DNA of 64,000 nt. Origin: Gorsachius magnificus (Eukaryota > Chordata > Aves > Pelecaniformes > Ardeidae). Made by a program: the position numbers and the translations under genes. Below, piece by piece: positions 36,223 to 48,282 of the stretch. Numbering within the stretch: position 1 is the stretch's first letter; the number at the start of each line of letters is the position of its first letter. The stretch is from the NCBI GenBank assembly GCA_034008185.1, contig CM067084.1, positions 11,985,385 to 12,049,384 of the forward strand. Reading direction: 5' to 3'. The notes beneath the pieces are model-generated. The model did not search any database. It saw only the letters and a program-made list of their open reading frames with translations, and was not told the origin of the DNA.

Positions 36223-37530
36223 TTCTGCCCTTTTAAATAAATATCTTCTTTCCAGGTGTCATCATTCAGTTTGACTTCATTCTGTAATGCTTTTCTAGTG
36301 ATTCAGGAGACTAACCCACACTATTATACCACCTCAGCAGGGGCTGGTTTTCCTCCCGTTGAAGTCAATAGCAAAATTCTGGTAATAAAAAGAGAAACTG
36401 ACTGCAGATGAACATTAACCATATCCTTTCAACATTTTTCTCTGCCTAATGGAGTATATTAAAGCTCCTCTGCATAACTTCTGAATAATACTGTATGCAA
36501 TTTCATTATTAAAGTTTCACTTAATTTAATTTGCTTTGAGGTTCTTGGTTAAAAATAAAATATGATTAATGCTTACAAAAGAGAATGAGAAATCTGGGTG
36601 TTAAGAATTCTGATAATGGCTACAGTTTCTGGGTAAATTGCTTCAGTAATTTTCATAGTAAAACACGTTAATGTTACCCTTGCTTATTGCAGTTCCCTAC
36701 CCTAACAGTCACTGCTCTTCCCAATGATTCTTTTTTAAATTAATTAGTGTGGCATTTGGCTGCTTAATATAACACACTGAAAAAACAGTAGTTTTCCCTG
36801 AAGGTCGTTAGTGGCTGTATACAACTGAGAGTACATGAACACCCAGTTGTAGGCTTTTATCCTGCCTGCATCGTGAATGAATTTCAGTTTTAGAGCAAGG
36901 AGAATTACCAGCTCTCCCTCTGGCTGTCTGCTACACCTGAGTTTTCAACAGAAGGAAGCTTAGACAGGCTGGGAGGAGGAAGGACAGCAGCCATGCGCTC
37001 CAGGTCCAGTCTGAACAGGGTATCAGGATGCCAAGCATTTAATGACGCTATTAGCCGATCTATTCCCAATAGCGATTCTAAAAATCTACTAATACTGCTT
37101 TGGATTAGATATTTGGATAGGAGCAGAACAAAACCTGAGACTGCATTTCCAAAAACTGAGTTTTATAAACTCTTCATCTTCTTGACCCATGCAGGCTCAT
37201 ATCCTGGCTTCCCAGTCAATCAGTGGAAGCCTATTAGGATAATCAGGGATTCATTAGAGAAAGAAATTTGATCAAATAGGGTAAAGCAAGCCAGAAGCTG
37301 GAGCTTTCCTATGCCCTCTATGCCCTATTTTGTCATTGTATGGATTTAGCTGGAACTTTTTCACAGAAGATTCATGCGGTTTCAGAGTCTATCTACCTTT
37401 TAACATATGGTAAAACATAATATAGTGATTAAGCACAGTAGATGTAGTATGATAAAAACGGAAAAAAACAACTGTTAATCCAAAAGAGATGCCTTGGCTA
37501 TATACCAAACTAACCATTTTATCCATCATT

Positions 37531-37565
37531 TTATTAATTATTATTAATTATTATTGTTATTATAG
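37531..37565 (+). repeat. Interrupted (ATT)n microsatellite
   Basis: TTATTAATTATTATTAATTA followed by TTATTGTTATTAT is an imperfect ATT repeat. Confidence 0.85.
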
Positions 37566-40500
37566 GAGATTCATAATACATTTCCCAGTGGTAGTACCTA
37601 TGTAGGGCTTGAATATAATGAGGTGATTTGGAATTCACAAAGAGAGGGGTCACCCTACAATTAAGGATGCAGATAATCACATTTTCCAATGGGTTTTGTT
37701 AATTCACATTTGGCCAAGACATTAAAAGCAATTATAGCATTAAGCTCTTATGGGTTTAAAAGAGGATCTTTTTAGATAAATAAATGTGCATGATAATAGA
37801 TGCACTTTAAAAATTGAAATTTATTCCACAGATGATCTCCAAAAAAACTTCTGAATTTCAAATGCGGGGAAATTTGAATCTGCCTGCTAATCTAAACTTC
37901 ACAGATAAATTTTAACTAAGCCTTATTAACCAGAAAGAACCCAATAAATGTGGTCCTTTTCCTAAGAATTATGCGGTAGTAGCCCTGACCCAGAAAATAA
38001 TCACCTTTGAGCATAGTAAGTAGTTCTATTGAAATCAATAGCAATTCCCATGAAAGTAAAATATTAACTTAAGCATGTGTTTAGATCCTGTGAATAATTT
38101 GGACCTTACTTTTTATTTGAAACCTAGCTTGAAAAAAACCAAGCCATAATGATCTAGAGAAGGAGACAAATCACAAAAAAGGAGTCGACAAATAACTGAT
38201 ATTACTTGCTGCAGGTTAACGAATCAAATCTAAACCAGTTATTGCCCTTAGACAATACGGAAATTCAGAGTAAGATCTTAGTCATGACTAGGGAAAACAG
38301 GGGTACTCTTACTTCGTTTTCCTGAATCTCTGTAGCCTTGATTGACAGTCACACGTAACTTGGCATAAAGTATTCTGCTTGAATAAAAATTTAAATATTA
38401 TTATTGACTATAGAAGTAACAATAAGATTACCAAACAATAGCGATGAGGTACCCAAAGCAAAACCTATAGATCAACAAACAGAACCTGAAGATATGTTTC
38501 CCAGCCTATATTCAACTCACTTATAAAGACTTTTTGTAAATGTGGGCACAAAAAAAAGGCAAAACTCTCATATACACTGTATCTATCTCCTTCCCACTCA
38601 ACATATGCTTTACTTTTCTTTTTCAGTTATATCTTTCCTCTGAGGTAGGTATGTTCCCTAAGAATATTTTTTTTTTCTCTAGAATAAGGAGGAAATTATG
38701 GAAAAAGGAAGATTTGAGGAGAGCTTCTAATGCTAATTATAAAATATTTCGCTTGGCACAGGATGGCAAATGAATAGAAATTAATTTCATTTAAAAATAA
38801 TAGGAAAAGGAATATTTTGTTTCTTGAGTAAGCATCAAACTGAAACAAAGTAAGTATCATATAATTTTTTATGGATAAGCCAGACTTGCTTATAAATTTG
38901 CAATTCTGACACTGTCCCTTTGAGTCTCACCAGTGCAAGACTGGGCTTTCGGTTTAAGTTATCCTACAAAAAAATCAAAGTACATGATAGAGGTAATTAC
39001 AAAACCTTATACATTCCTAAAGGTGTGGAGCTATTTGTTAAATAAGCTAATATAAGTCACGGGGGCACTGCTGGAGCCAGCTACAAGCAGAATTTCCAGA
39101 AAGCAAATACGTTCTCCTGAGCAGAGAGGGACGTGAAACCAGCCCTATACCACCTCCCCCAGCCTGAAAGCTATGCTGCAAAGGATTGCAGGATGCAGAA
39201 GTACACATCGCCTGCCCCAGCAGTGCTGAGAGTGGGAAGGAAGGACTGGAGCCACTACTGACCCTTCCTATTTTACAATATCATGCCTCCAGTAGGGAAT
39301 GGAGCCAGTTCTAGAGCACTCTCTGTTACACATAACTTCTTCACTATTTGTTTCTCTATAATTTCCCATCCAAGTCAGGAAGTTACATTTGGTAATTTAA
39401 TTTTTCTCTAAATACTTCTAATGGCCTGGAATCAAAATTCTCACTTCAGTGAAATGATAAGGACACAAACTCGGATCAAGAATAAAGTGAAGAATAGCAG
39501 TATCATTTAAAAAGTCACTGAGAGCCAACAAGCATTGCTTTCCATTTATAAGGCTCAATAAACTAAGAAAAAGAGGGGGAAATAAAACCAAAGCACATGA
39601 GTTCACGGCCATGAGGGTTGTTTAAGCTCTTGATATTTAAGTAAGTTTTCTTTCAGGCAACCTTGCTCCCTGCCAACCCCCAACACACACACTCCCCCTC
39701 CCCCCCCCGATTTCAGTTTGCATCTTAGATGCAAAAGGTATCTTTATCAAGAGGAAAGGGCATCTTGTCCAGGTCTTGAAGACTGCATTATGGCAGAAAA
39801 CAAATTTTAGAGTTTTTCGGTTGTGTGCAAATTGAGTTTGAACTATTGCAGTGCAGCAAATGAGAAGTACTTCATTACTAACCCCATTTTGGAAAATCTA
39901 AATACACACCCAAAAGTCTGGATTATATTTCAGACAAAGCTTGCCAAAACTCTAACCTAAGCTTGTGGCTTTTTATGAGTAACGAAAGGGACACAGTGAC
40001 ATGAAACTTTGGCCCTTGTAATCTGTTTCATTTCAGCACAGAATACCTTTACAATCATGGTCCTAATACTTTCTACAAACACTGTGGGCCACTGTTGGGA
40101 CCTCCGAGTATTAAACAAGGGTCTAAAATGTGAACTGCATGGATTAGGTAAGTAATAATGACGTACTCTTGCTCTCTTTCTGTGCCAGGGAACAAACCTT
40201 GGGTGTAGACAGAAATTCATAAAAGCCTTCAGACCAAATCCCAATTTGTTGCCCACTCTATATAATCCATGGGAAGGATTCCTATAGGCTATAAAACCAA
40301 ATCTAGCCAAATAGTTGCGAGGCAAAAAACTGAGAAAAAAACTGGCCTTTTGACACAGAAGGTGCTTCTTGGTTTTAACACCAGCCAGAGGTAAAATAGA
40401 CTATGCTGAAGCAATCTGAAGACTTCAACAAGAAGGACAAAGCGTAAACAGGATATGTGATGTATTTGATCAAGTCCTGAATGAAGGGAAAATAGTAGTT

Positions 40501-41294
40501 CTGCAGAGCAGTCCTCAGTTGACATGCAAAATGGGTACTGGACCCAAATCTTAGGAACATTTTCAAATAAGACATGGATTTAGAAATGCCAGAGCAGAAG
40601 TTATTAGCATATAGGGCTACATTTCAGCAGTCATCTCTAGCAACCACAGGAATACCTTTCGTTAGTCTTCTTGCCCTACTGCATAAAACAACTGGTGAAA
40701 GACTTCTTACCATTAACTGGGACAGAACAGAACTCTGTCAATAAGTGATGTGCCCCAGCAGAACGTGAACCAGCCTCGGCCTCTGTCCCATCAGCTTGCC
40801 CTTCTCCATTTGTGAGTGCAAGCACCCCATCCACTGTCAGAAACATCTGTTCATCCTCTAATGAGGAAGGAGGCAACGCTCTCATTTTGTAGGTGCAATT
40901 CTATTAAAGACTTGATCTGTTCTCTAACCCATGCCCTTGTGGTAGCTCAAAATACTAATCCTTCTCTTACAGTTAGGATCTATAATGGTAAAATGCCACC
41001 CATCAGCTTCTGGATTACCCTGATTGCAAAGCTTCCGTACTGTACTTCTTTGAAAAACAATATGACATTTGGAGTTGAGAAAGTTGAAAAAGCAAGGATT
41101 CTCCTTGGAGATAAACTTTTCTCTTGCTTTTGGGCTGTTACCAGGAAAGCTGCAAGCCTCTTGATACCAGACCTACCTTCCCCCTTTTCTTCCTTTTTAA
41201 TATTATTGTCTCTCTTTTAATTATAGTGGCACCAAGAGACCCCAAATGCAATCAGTGACTCATTCTGCCAGTCTCTGTGAAGACATATGGTATG

Positions 41295-41470
41295 AGACAG
41301 TCCTTGCCCTGAAGAGCTTACAGTTTAAATAGGCAAGACAATAATGAGACACATTAGCATTGTTATCACCATCTCCCAGGTGTGAAATTGAGTCACAACG
41401 ATGAAAAGCAACATGCTCCAAATCACATGTCTACACCACACAGTGAAGCATGGTTCAGTCCTCTCAGAGT
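41295..41470 (-). mobile_element. MIR-type amniote SINE relic with GAGCTTACAGT 3' segment
   Basis: On the plus strand CAGTCCTTGCCCTGAAGAGC, TTACAGTTTAAATAGGCAAG and ACAATAATGAGACAC precede a reversed MIR core (TTGTTATCACCATCTCCCAG, GTGTGAAATTGAGTCACAAC, then CATGCTCCAAATCACATG). The combination of the CCCTGAAGAGCTTACA block with the MIR core is typical of amniote MIR relatives in bird, crocodile and turtle DNA. The end near 41470 is uncertain. Confidence 0.8.
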
Positions 41471-43309
41471 TAACAAACATTTAAGCTGACAAATTGACAC
41501 AGTGGAAAGAAATGCTGATATGCTAGTTTGAGTCCAGAAGCCCTACAGCTTGGAAATGCATCGTTTTGGCCAAGACAACCAGCCCTGAAGGTAAGCGTTG
41601 TGTGAAGCACGCTCACAGGACAACCACATCAGATGTCTGCACCACGCTTTCATTTCCATTCAGTCTGGGCAACTCAGGACGCCCTGCACAGGTATCCAAG
41701 AAAAATATGTAATGCAGAAGTGGAAATTATTCAAGACTCAATCAAATAGATTTCTTTAAAAACCACCTTTGGGTCTTTTATGGTGGTGTTTGTCCCAAAG
41801 GCGAGAAGCAGACCTGGTTTACAGATTTGCCTTCTCAGCAAATCCTGTTGAGCTCCGCTCCAAAGCATGGGCAGAAAATCCCCATGTTTTTCATAGCAGT
41901 AAAGATCTGAAAGTGAAGACAAATGCCATGTTGTGCATCAGTTTGCTATATATCAATTTGGGAAACCTATTTAAAATGAAGAGTACTGTACATATTTGAA
42001 AAATAATACGGTAAGCTAAAGAGCAAGACAACTACATACAGCTTTAATTCCTCTGAGGAAAAGTGTGTTACTAAAATGAACTTATTTCAAAGATGTTATA
42101 CCAGAAATGAGAGATTTCAGTTGTCTTTTTAAAGTGAAGTTACACATGGTAGGTATATTCAGTGTTATCCATCAGTTCAGAGGCCACTGGATACTGAGTT
42201 ATGCTGTCATAGTAGTCTCTTTTCTCTATCACTTTTTTCCTTCATCTGATTTATAGTATATTAAATTTTGTTTCTTTTATCAAGAGATTTACCAATGATC
42301 CTGAGCTTTGCAGAATTTGTATTTTTTTTTTTCCAAATCTAATGAAAAAATATATAATTTGCCATAGTGCCTTCTTGTGCATGACTTCTTTTGCCTGATA
42401 ACCTTGGGATATATAGTGATCTTGTGCAATCATTTTGAGTAGTCTTCCATTGTAATTTTGGAGCACAAATTAATTTTCATAAAACTACTAAGAGTTATGA
42501 AATGGATTCCTACCCCAAAAAAGCCCAGAAATTAGAATGGACTGTTGTGACAAAACCACTTACTGTATCACTTCTGTTATACTCAGTGTTTTTCATTTTT
42601 GGTTATATATGATATATCATCCTTTTCTTATTTTAAAAATACTTGAATACACTGTGGAGCATGTAGATTACTGCTGCTTGTATCATCAGACAAGTAGTTT
42701 GGAGGTACTACAGTAGTACTTGATGTTTGTTATTTATCTCAATCTTCTCTCTCCAACATACTGATGAGAAAATACTGCACACCAAGCTGGTTAAGATAAT
42801 GCAATATTTCTACTCTAATTACTTCTCAAACACAGAGCAAAGCTTTCACCTACTAAGAATCTATTGTATAAAGAAAAGTAACATACGGCAAGCCTTCAAA
42901 AGGAAAGTAAAATAAGCTAATGTTTGTTTGAATGGTTACTTTGCCTGAAGAAGTGAAACTGAGAACCAAATGACTAGAAGAGATCACCTGGATAAGGTCC
43001 ATGCCACACTGTAGCCCTTTCATAAAGTCATCCCAACCCACCATAAAACTAATTCTTTTACTTACCACCCTTTTGTGGTACGACTTTTGGTAGCACCTCT
43101 TGATTACATAAAATGAATGCTAATTTGATTTTTTTCCATTTAAAATCATGCTACCTGCCATTTCTCATCTGTAAAGTCAGTAATTTGTTTCCACAATTCA
43201 AAAGAGTATCACTGTGTAACATAAGGACTACTTTACATATTGGCTACTTAATGCAGTAGATACATGTTAGCTCGTTAATGAATCCTGTTAAGGTGTCTGA
43301 GGGGTATCA

Positions 43310-43365
43310 AGAATGACATCCCATTTTCCAGATGGGAAGACTGAGGGCAAAAAAATACTTAATTT
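43310..43365 (-). mobile_element. MIR-type SINE core relic, short
   Basis: ATGACATCCCATTTTCCAGA followed by TGGGAAGACTGAGGGCA is the reverse complement of the MIR core around CCTCAGTTTCCCATCTGTAAAATGGG. Flanking sequence is too diverged to extend it safely. Confidence 0.65.
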
Positions 43366-43733
43366 CTAATCCAAGAATACTGAAAACAACCTAAAAGATT
43401 CCCATTTTATTTTCCAAAATTTACTGTCTCTACTGATATAGAAGATCTGCAGACTGTGCAGAACAGTTATCATCTCCAGAGTTCACTTACCTTATATACT
43501 CGATGATTTACTAAAAGGTTATGCAGGCATGTATGAGAAAATATAGGTGCTCTGAATCAATTAGAGTTGGCCTGAGAAGATGTGGTGTTCACACTAACCA
43601 GTTGTGATAAAGTCTTCTCTCAACTAAGAAGTTTTCCCATGCCCTTTTATACAGACTTTTACATTCATTGGGTATTCACATCACCTCTAGAAAAATTTGC
43701 ATAACTATCTAATATTTAAGGAGGTATATGATG

Positions 43734-43747
43734 GCCTCTAGTGGTGC
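43734..43747 (-). promoter_or_regulatory. Weak CTCF-like motif
   Basis: The minus strand contains CCACTAGAGGCCAT, similar to the CTCF core (CCACTAGAGGGCAS) but with a mismatch at an important G and at the last position. It is weaker than the 49.79-kb match. Confidence 0.2.
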
Positions 43748-44263
43748 ATATCAGCACAAAAATGCTGAACTGCCGCTCTATTTCCTGAGAGTTTTAAAGA
43801 TAGTGTGTAAGAAAAACAAACATACATTTGAATTGGAGCTTCTGAGTTAGAACAGTAGAATATGACACACAGCAAAGAATGTGATCGTTTCATCACTTTT
43901 TGATTGGTAACAAACAAAAAATTCCTTCAGCCAACGTTATTACATTAGAATAATTTTAAAAATATTCCAAATCTTTACAATTTCACATTTTTTCCTCTCT
44001 CCCAGGCTTTTGATCGGTCTACACATTTCAGCTTTAGCCTGCTGGTGCTGTCAGTCACTAATTCATTGGGGATACTGCAGATACCGAATGAGATAAAATC
44101 CATCTATTATTTTCCATTGAGAAGGTGCTCACAGAGTAGATATTCTTTAGCCTGAATTAGTCCTTCATGTTATAAAGACTTTCATCATTGTATTTGTGAA
44201 ATATTTTAAAGGGAAAGACAGCATTTGGTAAAAGAATTCCTGAGAATATAAACACCAAAATAA

Positions 44264-44305
44264 AATTTTACCGTACTAATTTTACTGTGCTAATTTTACC
44301 TTATT
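44264..44305 (+). repeat. Three-copy tandem repeat, 14-bp unit
   Basis: Units AATTTTACCGTACT, AATTTTACTGTGCT and AATTTTACCTTATT lie head to tail at 44264, 44278 and 44292. The AATTTTAC half is invariant and the rest drifts. Confidence 0.9.
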
Positions 44306-45614
44306 CTTACAAATGGCATCTCATAACCCAGAGAACTGTAAGGCAGCTCACACAGCTGATGGGATTTGCTATCATACTAGAAAGTACAGACAGGTAAGCA
44401 ATTAGCACAAATACATTCTTTATTAGGTTAAATGCTAAACGGCTGTGTATATGCATGTCCTCTTAATCTATTTGTTTTGATATTTTTATTCCGACATGGC
44501 CAAAAACTTGATTTTGTCTTTCAAAATGCTTAGCAAAAATGTCGACATGTATAGGCTGAAGTTTTAGGCAGTTATTTCAGCCCAAAGAGTTTAATGTACT
44601 CTTAGAACTAATATTATGAGAATTCACAGATACTAAGTTGGTTTTAAGCAAAAACATATATTTTTTTTTTCAACCAAAGGAATTCAAGATTTCCTGGCAA
44701 GTCTCTCTATCGTGTTTTTTAAAAAAATCTGTTAACTAACAAATAAACTGGTAAACATTTCTATTCAACAGAATGTGAATTTGAAAGGCAGAGCTACTGA
44801 TCTCAGTCAGTGTCCTCCGTAGCTCTGCTTCAAGCGAGTTTTCAGAAAGTAAGTCATATGATAGATAATTGCTGTAGCTCGTTCCCAAGGAAAACACAGA
44901 GATAAAAGGATACAGAAAGGCCATTCAAGGGAGTTTCTGAATACATCTTTCCCTCTGTTTGCCAACCTTTGCAACAGCATCCTTCCCTATCCTAGGCTAT
45001 CTGCAGTGACAGGGATTATTTTTTTTCCTTGTTCTGAAAGTCATTTCACGAGTATTGTAAGAGAGGTGGAAGTCTGTAATGTCACTGACCCTTTTTCTGT
45101 AATTTCTGCATTTTTGCGAGGAAGGTTGTTCAGGTGCAATCAGGTTCCTTTCACTGGAAAACAGAGTTTTGCTATGTCAGCAATGCAAATTTTGCAAGAT
45201 GCCTGTGAACTGCATAGAGTGACAGTAACCAAAATATTTTCACATCAGAAAAGAGCAGAAAACTATAGGCAAGGGAATGTCTAACCATACGGTAGGTGAC
45301 TGATTAGGCCCTCTCTGTCTATCAGCTGCTCCTAAGTGCAAAGAGTAGAAGTTGAATGATTTTCTTAAACACTTCCGATAAGTTTTCAAGTATATATGGT
45401 TTTTCAGCTCTACCTTCTCCTTGCAGTTTCTCACATTCCCCAGGGTCTTATGAATTTTCAGTACCTTACCGCCTCCTTAGCTGCACACAGCTACTTCTGC
45501 TACACGGTCCTCCCCTAAGCACTGCATCCCAAGCCTCAGGGTTAGTGAACCACATTTTCACTGAGCCAAAGTGAGTCTACTAGATGAAACCCAAGAAATG
45601 ATCCTTTCGCAAGG

Positions 45615-45702
45615 GGATTCTCTCTCACACACTCTTTCCTCCTCTGCCTCCCCCCTCCCCGCCCCCTGCATCACATCTCTACTCTCCTCCTCTCTCTCCC
45701 TG
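45615..45702 (+). repeat. Long polypyrimidine (C/T-rich) tract
   Basis: The plus strand is almost entirely C and T with few purines, including CCTCCCCCCTCCCCGCCCCC at about 45647-45666 and CTCTACTCTCCTCCTCTCTC further on. Long homopurine-homopyrimidine tracts can adopt triplex structure. It lies 60 bases upstream of the acceptor-like site at 45765. Confidence 0.8.
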
Positions 45703-45888
45703 GGATCTGGATGCCCAACACAGTGTGAAATATTAACTAGATAATGATTTTTATTTCCCTTGCAGGAGATCAGAGGAGCTGCAAAGAAAACCATCGCTAT
45801 GAAGCAGGATGCGGAGAGCACCAACATCGGAGGAGCAGTCACCAGCCGCTCTCTGTGCAGCAGTGATGTTAATGTACAATGCTCTATC

Positions 45889-45915
45889 TTAATAGCCATC
45901 TCAATTGGCTATTAA
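45889..45915. repeat. Perfect 9-bp inverted repeat (TTAATAGCC/GGCTATTAA)
   Basis: TTAATAGCC (45889-45897) and GGCTATTAA (45907-45915) are exact reverse complements separated by nine bases that include part of a reverse CCAAT motif (ATTGG). The element spans the end of the open frame in the candidate exon. Confidence 0.9.
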
Positions 45916-45917
45916 AA

Positions 45918-45929
45918 TGCAGCGCTGCA
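45918..45929. repeat. 12-bp perfect palindrome TGCAGCGCTGCA
   Basis: TGCAGCGCTGCA equals its own reverse complement. It follows the 9-bp inverted repeat by two bases. The palindrome is GC-rich inside AT-rich flanks, which makes chance less likely than for AT palindromes. Confidence 0.9.
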
Positions 45930-46060
45930 CATTAAAATCACTACCCCACTGCTGCAGGAATACTTACCAAAGATGCAGTCCCTGAAAATTACCTTTCGGC
46001 TCAATGGAATGCTGCCATGCCAAATGAGCTGTCTCAGCTCCTCTAATTTTCTGCTAAAGA

Positions 46061-46066
46061 AATAAA
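46061..46066 (+). promoter_or_regulatory. AATAAA polyadenylation-type hexamer
   Basis: The hexamer sits about 145 bases after the TAA that closes the open frame at 45766-45915, and T-rich sequence (TTACTTTTTTTAATTTT) follows. AATAAA is frequent by chance in AT-rich DNA; it is listed only because of its position behind the acceptor-like site. Confidence 0.2.
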
Positions 46067-46085
46067 AGTCTTACTTTTTTTAATT

Positions 46086-47879
46086 TTAAATTTACATGAT
46101 CATGCTGAACAGCACATTCAGCCAAGACAACACAGGCCTAGCACAAATGTACTGCATGCAGTGCCTCAGAATTCAATAGCAGAAGCACGCTGAACCTCTT
46201 CAAGAAAGTTGTGCTAACTTCCAGAGTTGTTATTCTCAGTTTCTTTAAAGAATGCCTTTTAAGAAGGATCTGCTTGCAAGTATTGGAGAGGGGAGAGCAG
46301 GAAAATGTAGCTGGTAAGAGTTTGTTTCTGGAAACTTACAGGTTATAAGCAAGTGAATTCTGAAAAGGTTGGATAACAGAGATGATGAAGGCTACAGTAT
46401 GAATGACATACGTAAAAGTAAAAAGTAAGAGACATGAATGGACTACAGTCAAACAGAGGAAGTGGAGAGGCTGGTAGGATGTGTAATAAAGGGGGAGGAT
46501 GAAGCTTAAAAAAGAATTGAGTCTTTTGATCCAGAGAGATGGTTTGTGGGACAACTTTGTCTCATCTTCTGAGTACATAGATTCAGGTGAGAACAAGGAA
46601 AGCCACAGAGGCAGACGTAAAAGACAGAAAGATGTAGTGAGCTCATGGTAGCCTCCCTGAGCCATAGCAGATGATGATCAAAAGTCAAGTCAAAGAGATA
46701 TCTGGAATATAGTAAAAATACGTTTCAATTGCATAAGCTTCAAAATGTAGGCAGGGTCTCTCTGCTTCAAATATCTACCAAGCTGAATTGAGCTCATCTG
46801 AAAGGTAAAAAAAAAAAATATTTGTGTGATAGGTTTGAGCATCTTACCTCCTCTTTAGCTACACACAACTACTGCACATCTTCTGCTTCACAGTCCAGCC
46901 CTTGCAACCGTACCAGATTTGTCTGATGTGTATTGAAAGATAGAACTAGTTAGGCATATTCACATGAAACCAAGTTTCTTCAAAGAAGAGCTGATCCATA
47001 AACATTATCTTTTGAGTGTCCTGGCCATCATCAGTTTTGCTTAATGTTTTACCTGGATTCCTGATGTCTGTGGCCCCTAGGCATATACAACTGCACCTTT
47101 TGGCTTAAGTCAGACATAATTTATTAGTCTGCCTCAGAGCCAGGGCCTCTTGAAGCTGCAGAGAAATAGCCCCAGGGAGTCTGCTAGCAGGGTTGTCCTG
47201 GATCTTGAGACCTCGAGGGAAACAGGCAGCTAGCCCAATGGAGTTGACAATGTTGGCAGTTTCATTACTGGTATCATCTGGGATGCTGACAATGACATCA
47301 GTTTCAACTAAAAATCTAAAGGGACAGAAAGTTCTTATTTATCAGAGAATTCAGATGTGTGATTTCTCAGATTTAGTCTGAAGCCAGTTCTCCTTGCCCC
47401 TCAAATCCACACGTGCAAAGTAGAAACTGCTTTTTTGACAGTTCTACTGCAAAATTGATTCTTGTTTTTCTATTTAAGTCTTCCTATAAGAATATAAAGC
47501 TGATCAAGCTGTAAAAAACCACCCAACCAAACAAAAACATATTCTGAACTATTTGAACGGATAGGATGACTATTTATATGATCTACTGCTAGAATTTGCA
47601 AATATCTGCCATTACAGTTAAGCAAAATTTGGAAAATGTTTTATAATTAGCTCTCCAGATAGAAAAAGCAAAACTGCTGTTCTGCGGCAGAGATCACTCT
47701 CTCCCCCTCCTTTTAGGCTGACATCCTCCATCAGTCTCCAGCAGCATGACAACACATCAGACTACACAGTGACATCCAGCCTACGTAAGAGCGTGGGAGC
47801 AAGCTAGGAGTAAGCAACTCACTATGCTCAAATGGAAGAAAAAGGTTTGGTCAGAAAAAACATCCTTTGGGATTTTGAA
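46086..47879. other. Unannotated DNA
   Basis: A few short overlapping minus-strand frames (46336-46688) are hydrophobic but unrecognised. An A-run/CCAAA element lies at 47513-47538. Confidence 0.55.
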
Positions 47880-47990
47880 CTTCACAGGTTGGAAGGGGCC
47901 TCTGGAGGTCATCTGGCCCAAATCCCCTGCTCAAGCAAGGCCTCCTAGAGCTGGTTGCCTGCAGCTTTTCACTGGGAGCTACTTGCCCTT
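47880..47990 (-). mobile_element. CR1 3'-end fragment (about 110 bp)
   Basis: In the plus direction the segment reads AGGTTGGAAGGGGCCTCTGG, then AGGTCATCTGGCCCAAATCC and CCTGCTCAAGCAAGG, which is the reverse complement of the conserved CR1 3' region (GGTTGGA..GACCT..GATCAT..TCCAACC, then the CTGCTCAAGCAGGG block). The terminal octamer-type repeat is eroded. The orientation matches the other two CR1 pieces in the window, and the subfamily differs from the 52-kb copy (GGCCTCTGGAGG against GACCTTTAAGATC). It is non-coding. Confidence 0.85.
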
Positions 47991-48282
47991 GTAACTTAAG
48001 TTATCCTTTTCAGTCTTGGTTCAGAAAAGGCAAATGCTTCTGAAATTAAGGGTGGGGAGGGGGAATCAATAGTGCTCCAAATAGTCTAACAGACTCTGGG
48101 CTGGATTCCCCATTACCTAGCACCAAAGCCCACATGACTTCAGGAAAGGGTGACAATTCCCACGTATCACAGCATCCAGCTGGCAAAGGAGAGACCAAAA
48201 GAGCATCTGCATTCAAAAAGAGAAATAAAGTCTTACCCAAAAAACAGAGTCTCTGCAGAAAGGAACATCATGCTGCATCATG

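Larger units (their letters stand above)
30128..41294. other. Unannotated DNA, with GC-richer patches
   Basis: An A15 run lies at 30128-30142 and a C9 run at 39700-39708. TATAA-like words occur at about 35708 and 35750, upstream of the CpG-rich patch, but no transcript is evident. The frames at 32728-33105, 36993-37271 and 39957-40325 match no family I recognise. Confidence 0.55.
41471..45614. other. Unannotated AT-rich DNA
   Basis: It contains the small SINE core and the 14-bp tandem repeat listed separately. No exon or RNA gene is recognised. Confidence 0.55.
45766..46085 (+). other. Candidate 3'-terminal exon or conserved element (hypothetical)
   Basis: A strong acceptor-like site (TTTTTATTTCCCTTGCAG, AG at 45764-45765) with a branch-point-like TTAAC at about 45733-45737 is followed by 49 open codons from 45766 to a TAA at 45913. 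The translation begins EIRGAAKKTIAMKQDAESTN and matches nothing I recognise. An AATAAA lies at 46061-46066, so the layout fits a terminal exon of about 320 nt. The minus strand is also open across this segment (45558-45899, with a hydrophobic stretch), so openness alone is weak evidence. The segment is richer in G+C and CpG than its flanks and contains two palindromic elements (45889-45915 and 45918-45929). A conserved non-coding element or enhancer is an equally good reading; a coding exon is not established. Confidence 0.25.

Noticed and set aside
40816..41220. 134-codon plus-strand open frame
   Set aside because: It begins at a non-ATG codon and shows no recognisable motif. Low-complexity pyrimidine sequence forms its end.
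45558..45899. 113-codon minus-strand frame with a hydrophobic stretch
   Set aside because: It runs through the long purine-pyrimidine tract, which codes for an Arg/Glu-rich low-complexity tail. The hydrophobic part may be chance. It is kept only as an alternative reading of the 45.8-kb island.
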